A stretch of DNA of 37,200 nt, from NCBI GenBank assembly GCA_964523675.1, contig CAZFZT010000030.1, positions 1-37,200 of the forward strand, written 5' to 3'. This document shows positions 30,181-37,200 of this stretch, piece by piece. The position numbers and the translations under genes are program-made. This stretch comes from CAZFZT01 sp964523675. Its GTDB lineage: Bacteria; Planctomycetota; Phycisphaerae; Phycisphaerales; SM1A02. Under the pieces are notes generated by a model, which was given only the letters and a program-made list of their open reading frames with translations, did no database searches and was not told the DNA's origin. The stretch's first letter is position 1. Each line of letters begins with the position of its first letter.

Positions 30181-31902
30181 ATGAACAGACTCATTCTTAC
30201 AGTCATGTCGCTCGTACTGATGGGCGCGACCGTCGGCGCGGTATGCCAGGGTGTGGCAGCCGATACGTCCCCGGTCGGCACGACGTTCACCTACCAGGGT
30301 CGACTGACCGAAGGCGGCGAGCCGGCCAGCGGAACGGTTGATCTGGTCTTCCGCCTCTACGCAGCGGAGATGAGCGGCGAACCGCTTGATGGCGGTGAAC
30401 TCGTCGCAGATGACTTTGAAATCGGTGAGGACGGCCGCTTTACAATTGATCTGGATTTCGGCGATTTATTCAATGGTGAGGCGCGTTGGCTGGAGATTGT
30501 CGTCAACGGCACAGCGCTTTCGCCGCGGCAGCCGATCATGGCGGTTCCGCATGCCATGGTGGCGACAACCGCGGCCAACGTGCCAACGAAGGCGGTCGTC
30601 GGTACGTATGCGGGCATCACCGGCCTCGGCGTACTCGATGCGCTGAATGTCAACGGCAGCGTCGGCATCGGCACGACCAATCCATTGTCGCAGGTACACG
30701 TTGTGGGCGCCGACAACAACGGCGAGAGTGCCGCGATGCGCATCGTGTCCGGCAGCCAGTCCATGCTTCTGGATGGCAACGAAATCGACTCGGACGCATC
30801 GGTAGGTCTCTTTCTCAATCACAATCACGCCAACAGCGTGGGCCTGGCAACTGGTGGCGGCCGCGTCGGAATCGGAACCAGCTCGCCGCTCGCGCGCCTG
30901 GATGTTGTTGCCAACACCGCCGGTTCAGGAAACAACACCGCTCGGTTCAGCGCGCCGGATATCGGGCCGAACCAAAGCCACATTCACTGGGGGCCCAACG
31001 GGGACTGGTACATTCGCTCGGCTCACGCTCAAGGCCGCGTCATCATTCAGGACACCGGCGGGGTCGTCGGCATCGGCACGTCCGTTCCCAATCATCGACT
31101 TCACGTCTCAGACAACACAAACCACGCGATCTACGGTGAGTACACCGGAACCGGAGCCGCGGCCGGCGTGTACGGCCGAAGCGCAAGCGCCACGGGCACC
31201 GGCGTGTATGGACACGCGGCGGGATCGAGTGGGGTCAACACAGGTGTGCATGGCGTCACGGCCAGCACCTCCGGAAGGGGCGTCTATGGCCTGGCTTCAA
31301 CAGGCACCGGCCAGAACTACGGCGTACAGGGCAGGAGTCAATCCAGCGAAGGCGCCGGCGTTGCCGGCTTTGCCTCTGCATCCGGCTCGGGAACGTGCGG
31401 CGTGCTCGGCCAGACCGCGCTGGGTCGCGGCGTGCATGGCAGGGCGACGCTTACATCCGGGATTACCTACGGTGTCTACGGCGAAAGTTGGAGCGCGAGC
31501 GGCTTCGACTTCTTTGCAGGCGGCGCCGGAACCAATTACGGCTCTCCGTCGTCAAAGCGATGGAAGTCCAACATCCGCCGCATCGGCGAGCCGCTGGAGA
31601 AACTCGCGCAACTCCGCGGTGTGTATTTCAACTGGGATGCAGCGCACGGCGGCCGCCATGACATCGGCTTCATTGCTGAAGAAGTCGGCGAGGTACTGCC
31701 GGAAATCGTCCGCTATGAAAAGAACGGCGTCGATGCTGTGGGCATGGACTACAGCATGCTCTCGCCCCTGCTGGTCGAAGCAGTCAACGCGCTGCGGGCC
31801 GAGAAGGACGCGGAAATCGCCGCGCTGGAAGCGGAAATTGCGACCATCAAGGAACGCCTGCGCCTGCTTGAGGATGTCGTCTTCAACGGCGACATTCAGT
31901 GA
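30181..31902 (+). CDS. secreted fibre-like protein with S74 domain, paralogue 4 of 5
   Basis: A 573-residue secreted protein, closest in layout to paralogue 3. Signal peptide about 1-28 (ends GVAADT). Shared N-terminal domain with VGTTFTYQGRLTEGGEP and LSPRQPIMAVPHAMVA. A long GVYG repeat zone covers about 320-445 (GVYGRS, GVYGHA, GVHGVT, GVYGLA, GVAGFA, GVLGQT, GVHGRA, GVYGES). The S74 domain starts at about 457, SSKRWKSNI, with DIGFIAEEVGEVLPEIV, followed by a coiled coil (EIAALEAEIATIKERL). ATG 30181 has AAAGGA upstream; TTG 30160 would overlap the previous stop and is less likely. Confidence 0.89.
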   Translation: MNRLILTVMSLVLMGATVGAVCQGVAADTSPVGTTFTYQGRLTEGGEPASGTVDLVFRLYAAEMSGEPLDGGELVADDFEIGEDGRFTIDLDFGDLFNGEARWLEIVVNGTALSPRQPIMAVPHAMVATTAANVPTKAVVGTYAGITGLGVLDALNVNGSVGIGTTNPLSQVHVVGADNNGESAAMRIVSGSQSMLLDGNEIDSDASVGLFLNHNHANSVGLATGGGRVGIGTSSPLARLDVVANTAGSGNNTARFSAPDIGPNQSHIHWGPNGDWYIRSAHAQGRVIIQDTGGVVGIGTSVPNHRLHVSDNTNHAIYGEYTGTGAAAGVYGRSASATGTGVYGHAAGSSGVNTGVHGVTASTSGRGVYGLASTGTGQNYGVQGRSQSSEGAGVAGFASASGSGTCGVLGQTALGRGVHGRATLTSGITYGVYGESWSASGFDFFAGGAGTNYGSPSSKRWKSNIRRIGEPLEKLAQLRGVYFNWDAAHGGRHDIGFIAEEVGEVLPEIVRYEKNGVDAVGMDYSMLSPLLVEAVNALRAEKDAEIAALEAEIATIKERLRLLEDVVFNGDIQ

Positions 31903-31926
31903 ACCCCACTTCGAGGAGTAACGGAG

Positions 31927-33750
31927 ATGTGCACATTGAATGTACCCATCATCCTGCTCATGTTGGCGTGTGTGTATTGCGGAGTGCCCTTCGTGTGTGT
32001 CGCGGCGGACAGTTCTCCGGTCGGCACAACCTTCACGTATCAGGGCCGCCTGACCGAAGGCGGCGAGCCGGCGAGCGGATCGTTTGACATGACGTTCCGG
32101 CTCTTTGCCGTCGAGTCAGGCGGACTTCCACTCCCAGGCGGCACGCTCGTAGCAAATGATTTTGCGATCGGCGAGGACGGTCGCTTCACGATTGACCTCG
32201 ACTTCGGCGATCTGTTTAGCGGCGAAGCGCGTTGGCTGGAGATCATCGTCAACGGCACGCCGCTCTCACCGCGTCAGCCGATCATGGCTGCGCCGCACGC
32301 CATGGTCGCGACGACCGCTGCGAATGTGCCATCAAAGGCCATCATCGGTTCGTACTCTGGCATCACCGGCGTGGGCACGCTCAACTCGTTGAACGTCGCG
32401 GGGAATGTAGGCATTGGTACGACTTCGCCGCTGTCTGCGCTGCACGCTCGCGGTGAGCAGGCAACCATTCGGCTGGAGGACAACGATGATCCGAACAGTT
32501 ACGCGGAGATCATCGATGCACAGCCGACGCAGTTGCGCATCAATAAGGTGAACAACTCCGGATTGGTGGCTCTTGACCTCAATCCCAAGCCCGCAGTCAA
32601 CACGGAATCTGCTCTCATCAGGTTCTTCAGGGAGACCAACACGACTGGGCCAAAGGCGCTGCAGTTGTTCCGCGGCAACAACACCACTCAGGCCTCCGCA
32701 GTCATTGGCGTTGACGGTACAGACAGTTGGTTCCAGATTCACGGCGGCAGTCTCGGCATCGGCACAGCATCGCCGGCTCGGCCATTTCATGTCACGGGCA
32801 TCAGTCGCTTCGGCGACGGCACCAATTACGCAGAGTTCGATGGCGCCGCCGGCCTGGGTTTGCTTCGCCGCAACACCTCAGTCGGACCGATATTCACGTT
32901 CCGCAACTCCTCAAGCGGTCTGAACACGACCATTGGACGCATCGTTTTCGAGGATCCCAACTTCCTCTACTCGATCGGGTATAGCAAGGCGTCGATCGGC
33001 GGGCCGGGATTGTTCTTCACCGGCGCTTCGGGAACGCATATGAAGATCAACGATGCCGGCAATGTCGGCATCGGTACCAATCTGCCGGCGACAAAACTTC
33101 ACATCGAAGGCGGTAGTGACAGTTCGTTAAATGGCGGCGGCTACCTAGTGCTTGGCACCGTCAGCGGCGCGAGCATCTCCATTGATAACAATGAGATCAT
33201 GGCGCGGAGCAACGGTTCGGTGTCAACTCTTTATCTGAATCATGAGGGTGGACAGGTTCACATCGGCCAGTTGAGCGGCGGCACCGGACGGCTTCTCACG
33301 CCCGTCCTGCAAATCACCGGCGGATCGGACCTGTCCGAGAAGTTCGATGTCGCAGGTGTCGGCGACCTCTCCCCGGAGCCGGGCATGGTCGTCTGCATTG
33401 ATCCCGCCAATCCCGGCAAGCTCGTCCCAAGCACGCGCGCCTATGACCGAACAGTCGCAGGCGTCATCAGCGGCGCAGGCGGCGTCAAGACCGGCATGCT
33501 CATGGGCCAGGAGGGATCAGAAGCAGACGGTGAGCATCCGGTCGCGCTCACTGGGCGCGTGTATGTGCTCATCGATGCGGGCCTGGACGGAATTGTGCCC
33601 GGCGACCTGCTTACGACATCCGACATCCCCGGTCACGCCATGAAAGTGACGGATCACGCAGCGGCGCAAGGCGCGATCATCGGCAAGGCCATGTCGCCGC
33701 TCGAGGAGGGCGAGCGCGGAATGGTGCTTGTTCTTGTTTCCCTTCAGTGA
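31927..33750 (+). CDS. secreted fibre-like protein, paralogue 5 of 5, with a second non-S74 C-terminus
   Basis: A 607-residue secreted protein. Signal peptide about 1-27 (VCVAADS). Shared N-terminal domain from VGTTFTYQGRLTEGGEP to LSPRQPIMAAPHAMVA. The stem (160-460) diverges from the other four after NVGIGTTSPLSALH and has its own steps (GNVGIGTNLPATKLHIEGG). The C-terminal domain (about 465-607) reads SDLSEKFDVAG, PGMVVCIDPANPGKLVPSTR, AYDRTVAGVISGAGG, ALTGRVYVLIDA, GDLLTTSDIPGHAMKV and IIGKAMSPLEEGERGMVLVLV. This type of ending is seen on other bacterial fibre-like proteins; it is not S74 and I cannot name it. GAGGAG lies upstream of ATG 31927. Confidence 0.88.
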   Translation: MCTLNVPIILLMLACVYCGVPFVCVAADSSPVGTTFTYQGRLTEGGEPASGSFDMTFRLFAVESGGLPLPGGTLVANDFAIGEDGRFTIDLDFGDLFSGEARWLEIIVNGTPLSPRQPIMAAPHAMVATTAANVPSKAIIGSYSGITGVGTLNSLNVAGNVGIGTTSPLSALHARGEQATIRLEDNDDPNSYAEIIDAQPTQLRINKVNNSGLVALDLNPKPAVNTESALIRFFRETNTTGPKALQLFRGNNTTQASAVIGVDGTDSWFQIHGGSLGIGTASPARPFHVTGISRFGDGTNYAEFDGAAGLGLLRRNTSVGPIFTFRNSSSGLNTTIGRIVFEDPNFLYSIGYSKASIGGPGLFFTGASGTHMKINDAGNVGIGTNLPATKLHIEGGSDSSLNGGGYLVLGTVSGASISIDNNEIMARSNGSVSTLYLNHEGGQVHIGQLSGGTGRLLTPVLQITGGSDLSEKFDVAGVGDLSPEPGMVVCIDPANPGKLVPSTRAYDRTVAGVISGAGGVKTGMLMGQEGSEADGEHPVALTGRVYVLIDAGLDGIVPGDLLTTSDIPGHAMKVTDHAAAQGAIIGKAMSPLEEGERGMVLVLVSLQ

Positions 33751-33770
33751 ACTACTAGAGGCCACGCACC

Positions 33771-35174
33771 ATGAAGCGCTTCTTTCCATTCTCTCTCGGC
33801 CTTGTGGCTTGTGCCGTGTGCATGCCAACGTGGCGCGCTGACGCTGGCGACCTGCCCGTGCAGGGGCGCCCCGTCCCATCGCTCCAAATCTTCGATGATG
33901 TCATGCAGTCGTACATGAACTTCTGGGGAATCAATGCGGGCGTCCTGACTGTGAGCGTTGAAGGCCGCGTCGTGTATCAGCGCGGCTTCGGTACGAGCAT
34001 TGCTGAGAACACGCCGATGCGCCTGGCGAGCGTCGAGAAGCCCATCACCGCTGCGGCGATTCATCATCTCATCGCGCAGGGACTGCTGGAGATGGACGAC
34101 AATGCCTTTGATCTTGGGCAGTTCGGCGGCGGAATTCTGCCGCACCAGCCGTACAACGGCGTTCTCGGCGACGAGTGGCTCAAGTACATCACAATCGAGG
34201 ATATTCTGAATCACCAAGGCGGTTGGGATCGAGCGGTCGCGCCGATCGGCGACCCGCAGTTCAAGACCGTCTTCATCGCATCACAACTCGGCGTGCCTTC
34301 GCCGGCCGGCACGAATGAAATCATCAAGTACATGCTCGCCCAACCGGTCGATTATGTGCCGGGCACCAACGATTGTCTGAACGACGACGATGAACCGACC
34401 TATTGCTACTCGAACTTCGGGTACATGGTGCTCGGCAAGATCATCGAGGAGGTGAGCGGCATGTCGCTGCTGCAGTACTTCCATACGCACATTCTCACGC
34501 CGTCCATGGATGTGCCGAATCAGGAGGTGATCTTCGGCAGAACGAAGGACTCAGCGAATCACTGGCGCGAACCGCACTACCAGTGCAGCGCCTGCAACGT
34601 GCAGGATGTCTTCTTCCCCGACGGCAGTCCTGTGGAGAACCCGTACGGCGGCTGGCATCATGAAGCGTTCATGGGACACGGCAATCTCGTGGCAAGCGCA
34701 GCGCCTCTGCTTGAGTACATGGATCGATACCAGGTCGGCGTGCAGGCCGGCGCTGGCGTGCCGCTTGAGCCGGGCGACTTCGGCGGTGACAATTTCAATG
34801 GCGCGATTGACGGAATCAGCACCTCAATCCGTCAGCGCGGCGACGGAATCAACATCGTGTGCCTGCTCAGCAAGCGAGAAGGCGTTGATCATGCCGGCGA
34901 GGTGACAGCCCTGATCTCGAACATCATCACGAACACGATCACCAGTTGGCCGACGACGACCTCCGACGGCTTCTGGACCGACTTCAATCTGCCGCCATCC
35001 GGTTTCGCTGTCGGCGGTTATCACAATCCGCTGCGAACGATGAGCCAGGTGCTCGCCATCGGCGCGGGCGCGAAGATTCGCCTCAAGCCGGGCTCAGTGA
35101 ACTGGACCGGCACGATTTCGCACCTGATGTCCATGGATGCGCCGCTCGGGCCAGCGGTGATCGGATTGCCATGA
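33771..35174 (+). CDS. secreted serine hydrolase, beta-lactamase class C / S12 family
   Basis: A 467-residue secreted protein with a penicillin-recognising (class C beta-lactamase-like) fold; relatives are esterases, D-Ala-D-Ala carboxypeptidases and D-amino-acid peptidases. Signal peptide about 1-26 (ends ADAGD). The catalytic SxxK is SVEK at residues 87-90 (Ser87, Lys90), the second motif YSN is at 213-215, and a GHG near 302-304 fits the third (HxG/KTG) motif. An extra cysteine-containing segment (about 270-280, QCSACNVQ) is present. It starts 20 bp after paralogue 5 and its end touches the next gene, so it belongs to the same operon. The substrate is unknown; the context suggests work in the envelope or on the neighbouring secreted proteins. 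Confidence 0.88.
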   Translation: MKRFFPFSLGLVACAVCMPTWRADAGDLPVQGRPVPSLQIFDDVMQSYMNFWGINAGVLTVSVEGRVVYQRGFGTSIAENTPMRLASVEKPITAAAIHHLIAQGLLEMDDNAFDLGQFGGGILPHQPYNGVLGDEWLKYITIEDILNHQGGWDRAVAPIGDPQFKTVFIASQLGVPSPAGTNEIIKYMLAQPVDYVPGTNDCLNDDDEPTYCYSNFGYMVLGKIIEEVSGMSLLQYFHTHILTPSMDVPNQEVIFGRTKDSANHWREPHYQCSACNVQDVFFPDGSPVENPYGGWHHEAFMGHGNLVASAAPLLEYMDRYQVGVQAGAGVPLEPGDFGGDNFNGAIDGISTSIRQRGDGINIVCLLSKREGVDHAGEVTALISNIITNTITSWPTTTSDGFWTDFNLPPSGFAVGGYHNPLRTMSQVLAIGAGAKIRLKPGSVNWTGTISHLMSMDAPLGPAVIGLP

Positions 35175-35245
35175 GCGGATCCATTACCGGTGCAGCAGGC
35201 ATCGCCGAACCAAACCGATTTGTGAATCAACGAGAGTGTTTCGCC

Positions 35246-36757
35246 ATGACGACCACCACATGCATTCCACGGCTTTCGCAGAGCGCGAGGCAACACGTGA
35301 GGTTCCTGGGAACCACGACGTTTCGTGCAGCGTTCATCGCTCTGGGGTTTGTGCTGGCGATGGGCGGCCGCGCAGCATTGGCCCAGGTCTCGGAACAGAT
35401 GCGGTTTGACGCGCAGCCCTACGAGCATGCCTCCGGGGAGCACGAGGCGGAGCCGGGCCCGCTCTTCGATGACGCAGAGCGAAAACGACTCGTGATGAGG
35501 CACATGACCCTTGTGCAGTCGCCGGGCGCGAACATGATGCGCGTGCACTTCATCGATTACGACCTCGGCGAGCACAGTGAGATTCACCTTAATTCGCTGC
35601 GGGACGGCGCGGTGCAGCGTTTCACTCACGCCATGCTCAAGGAATGGGCCGGCTGGAGCGCGATCTTCAACGGCGACCTGGTGCTCGTGCAGTTGTTTGT
35701 CGCACCCGGCGACGCGGCGAGGTTCGAGATTGACCAGATCGCGATCAACAATCCGCCGGTGGAGTTCGTCGAAGGCGGAGTTGCCTCGATCTGCGGCGTC
35801 GATAACCGTATCGCTTCGAGCGACTCGCGCGTCGGCCGACTGTCAGGGCCCAACTGCGGCAACGGGGGGAGCGGCAACGGCTGCGGCGGATGCACCGCAT
35901 GGTTGACCTCCGTGGGCAGCGCCGTGACGGCCGGCCATTGCGGCAACGGATCGGGCGGACTGATCGAGTTCAACGTGCCGATGTCGGCTTCGAACGGCGC
36001 GCCCGTCGCTGCAGCCCCTGAAGATCAATATCCCGTTGGTGTCACATGGTTCGCTTCGCAAGATGGCGGCACGGGCCTCGACTGGGCCATCATGAGCGTC
36101 GGACCGAACTCAAACACCGGCCTCCGCGCCCATTGGGTGCAAGGGTACTTTCATTTGTCGCCGAATCTCCCGGCGGACGTTACAACCCTGCGCATCACAG
36201 GGTATGGAGTTGACAGCACGCCTGCCGGCAGCCAGCCGACGCTCTGCTGCGGCACCGACGGTGATGGAAACTGCAATCGATGGGGCTGCAATTCGGCTTC
36301 GCTCACACTTCAGACGGCAACCGGTCCCAAAGTCAGCCATTCGACAAACATGTTCACGTATGCCGTAGACACCGAGCCGGCGAACTCCGGCAGCCCCGTC
36401 ATTTGGAGCACCTTCGATTACGCCATCGGGGTACACACCAACGGCGGCTGCACAGCGGACGGCGGCGCCAATGCCGGCACCCGAATCACTCAAAGTGCGC
36501 TTTCGCAGTGGCTCAACAGCTTCATCAGCGGCGCGACCTTCGTTGACTTCGCGCCGGTCAGCGCCTCCCAACAAGGCACCGCGCTCAATCCCGCGCGAAC
36601 AGTAACGCTCGGCATGTCGCTTGCCCCCGTCGGGGGAACGGTCGCGATTGCCGGCGGCAGTTACAACACCGGGTCCGGCCACATCGGCACGTTCTCCAAA
36701 GCAGTCACCCTCACAGCTGTCTCGGGCAATGCCGTCATCGGAAAAATCGGCAACTGA
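35246..36757 (+). CDS. secreted trypsin-like serine protease
   Basis: A 503-residue protein with a chymotrypsin-fold protease domain (about 185-430). The triad is His231 (AVTAGHCGNG), Asp279 (GLDWAIMSVG) and Ser381 (EPANSGSPVIW). Several cysteines (CGNGGSGNGCGGC before the His, CC and C in the middle) suggest disulphides. A hydrophobic signal segment lies at about 27-46 (ending ALAQV), and a region before the protease (50-180) may be a propeptide. The C-terminus (430-503) is a small beta-rich extension with NPARTVTLGMSL and GGTVAIAGGSYNTG, like one turn of a pectate-lyase-type helix. ATG 35246 gives a normal signal peptide; ATG 35171 overlaps the previous stop as ATGA and is a real alternative. 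Likely part of the same operon; it may process the fibre-like proteins. Confidence 0.88.
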   Translation: MTTTTCIPRLSQSARQHVRFLGTTTFRAAFIALGFVLAMGGRAALAQVSEQMRFDAQPYEHASGEHEAEPGPLFDDAERKRLVMRHMTLVQSPGANMMRVHFIDYDLGEHSEIHLNSLRDGAVQRFTHAMLKEWAGWSAIFNGDLVLVQLFVAPGDAARFEIDQIAINNPPVEFVEGGVASICGVDNRIASSDSRVGRLSGPNCGNGGSGNGCGGCTAWLTSVGSAVTAGHCGNGSGGLIEFNVPMSASNGAPVAAAPEDQYPVGVTWFASQDGGTGLDWAIMSVGPNSNTGLRAHWVQGYFHLSPNLPADVTTLRITGYGVDSTPAGSQPTLCCGTDGDGNCNRWGCNSASLTLQTATGPKVSHSTNMFTYAVDTEPANSGSPVIWSTFDYAIGVHTNGGCTADGGANAGTRITQSALSQWLNSFISGATFVDFAPVSASQQGTALNPARTVTLGMSLAPVGGTVAIAGGSYNTGSGHIGTFSKAVTLTAVSGNAVIGKIGN

Positions 36758-36803
36758 CTACGAACATCAGCGTCCCTCGCTCTATCCAACGGAGAAAATG
36801 ATC

Positions 36804-37200
36804 ATGAACACATTCACAAAGCTGCTCAGCGCTCTTGCAACATTCATCCTGATCGGCGCAGTCGCACCGTTCGCCTTTGCCGGCGACTACGAAATCTCCT
36901 GGTACACGATCGACAGCGGCGGCGGAACTTCGACCGGCGGCGCGTACTCGCTGACCGGAACGATCGGCCAGTGCGATGCAGGCGACATGGCCGGCGGTAG
37001 GTACACCATCGCAGGCGGCTACTGGAGCACGGGCACAACGCCGGTGCCGCCGTCATGCCCCGGCGACTTCAACAGCAGCGGGAGCGTCGGCGTTGATGAT
37101 CTGCTTGCCCTGCTCGCCGTGTGGGGGCCGTGCAGCGGATGTCAGACAGATCTGAACGGCAACGGATCAACCGACGTGGCTGACCTTCTTGTGCTGCTTG
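36804..37200 (+). CDS. small secreted WYTIDSGGG-dockerin protein, 3' end outside window
   Basis: About 132 residues are visible; the gene runs off the right edge. Signal peptide about 1-26 (FAFAGD). The glycine-rich beta motif (YEISWYTIDSGGG, GGAYSLTGTIGQ, GGRYTIAGGYW) and the first dockerin-like repeat (GDFNSSGSVGVDDLLALL) followed by the start of the second (TDLNGNGSTDVADLLVLL) match the module A protein at 20214-20639. ATG 36804 is preferred to 36798 because GGAG lies at a normal distance. It follows the trypsin-like gene by 46 bp. It ends module B in the same way that its homologue ends module A. Confidence 0.88.
   Translation, partial: MNTFTKLLSALATFILIGAVAPFAFAGDYEISWYTIDSGGGTSTGGAYSLTGTIGQCDAGDMAGGRYTIAGGYWSTGTTPVPPSCPGDFNSSGSVGVDDLLALLAVWGPCSGCQTDLNGNGSTDVADLLVLL

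Noticed and set aside
30854..31921. Rightward frame of 355 codons overlapping paralogue 4
   Set aside because: Out-of-frame shadow with arginine- and serine-rich low-complexity product, while the true frame has a clear signal peptide and S74 domain.
18486..33750. Prophage or tailocin remnant suggested by S74 tail-fibre domains
   Set aside because: Every S74 protein has a signal peptide, and no capsid, portal, terminase, tail tube, lysis or integrase gene is present.

Overview
The window looks like a chromosomal segment of a Planctomycetota bacterium, most likely of the Phycisphaerae type. This is an inference from gene content. Three secreted proteins carry dockerin-like GDLNGD..VGVADLL repeats. 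There are two pairs of an ECF sigma factor of the TIGR02999 type with a membrane Ser/Thr kinase bearing TPRs. There are secreted tail-fibre-like proteins, and many short palindromic repeats lie between and inside genes. No rRNA, tRNA, CRISPR array, transposase or phage structural gene was seen.

The left part (1-12262) is mostly housekeeping. A thiolase of phenylacetate catabolism (paaJ, cut by the window edge) diverges from a two-domain PaaB-like protein, which is followed by moeA. A PilZ protein and a Fur-family regulator lie on the minus strand, with ilvC divergent from fur and followed by uppP. A minus-strand series follows: metK, mrdA (PBP2), rodA, a membrane-anchored hypothetical protein and a CYTH-domain protein. 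mrdA and rodA overlap by ATGA and form the elongasome pair for septum-independent peptidoglycan synthesis; uppP recycles the lipid carrier for the same pathway.

The right part (12596-37200) is dominated by secreted and signalling proteins. A secreted subtilisin with a dockerin-like tail comes first. Two copies of one layout follow. Module A: kinase A and sigma A run leftward, and a secreted collagen-like/S74 protein plus a small WYTIDGGGG-dockerin protein run rightward, ending in a clear terminator. Module B: kinase B and sigma B run leftward (ATGA overlap), and a long rightward operon holds five tandem paralogues of the module A secreted protein, a serine beta-lactamase-fold hydrolase, a trypsin-like protease and again a WYTIDGGGG-dockerin protein, which runs off the window. 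A DUF486 membrane protein and an amphi-Trp protein sit between the modules. The five paralogues share one N-terminal domain but carry three kinds of C-terminus (S74 chaperone in three, two other types in one each).

The best candidate for an undescribed system is this repeated arrangement: a kinase/ECF-sigma pair facing an operon of secreted, self-processing, fibre-like proteins, closed by a small dockerin-type protein. Its function is not known from the sequence. A surface adhesin or extracellular matrix set under its own signalling pair is a reasonable hypothesis. A second theme is invasion by small palindromes: a TACCGAGT-based family in four intergenic gaps, and REP-like palindromes read in frame inside kinase A and inside the PaaB-like protein.
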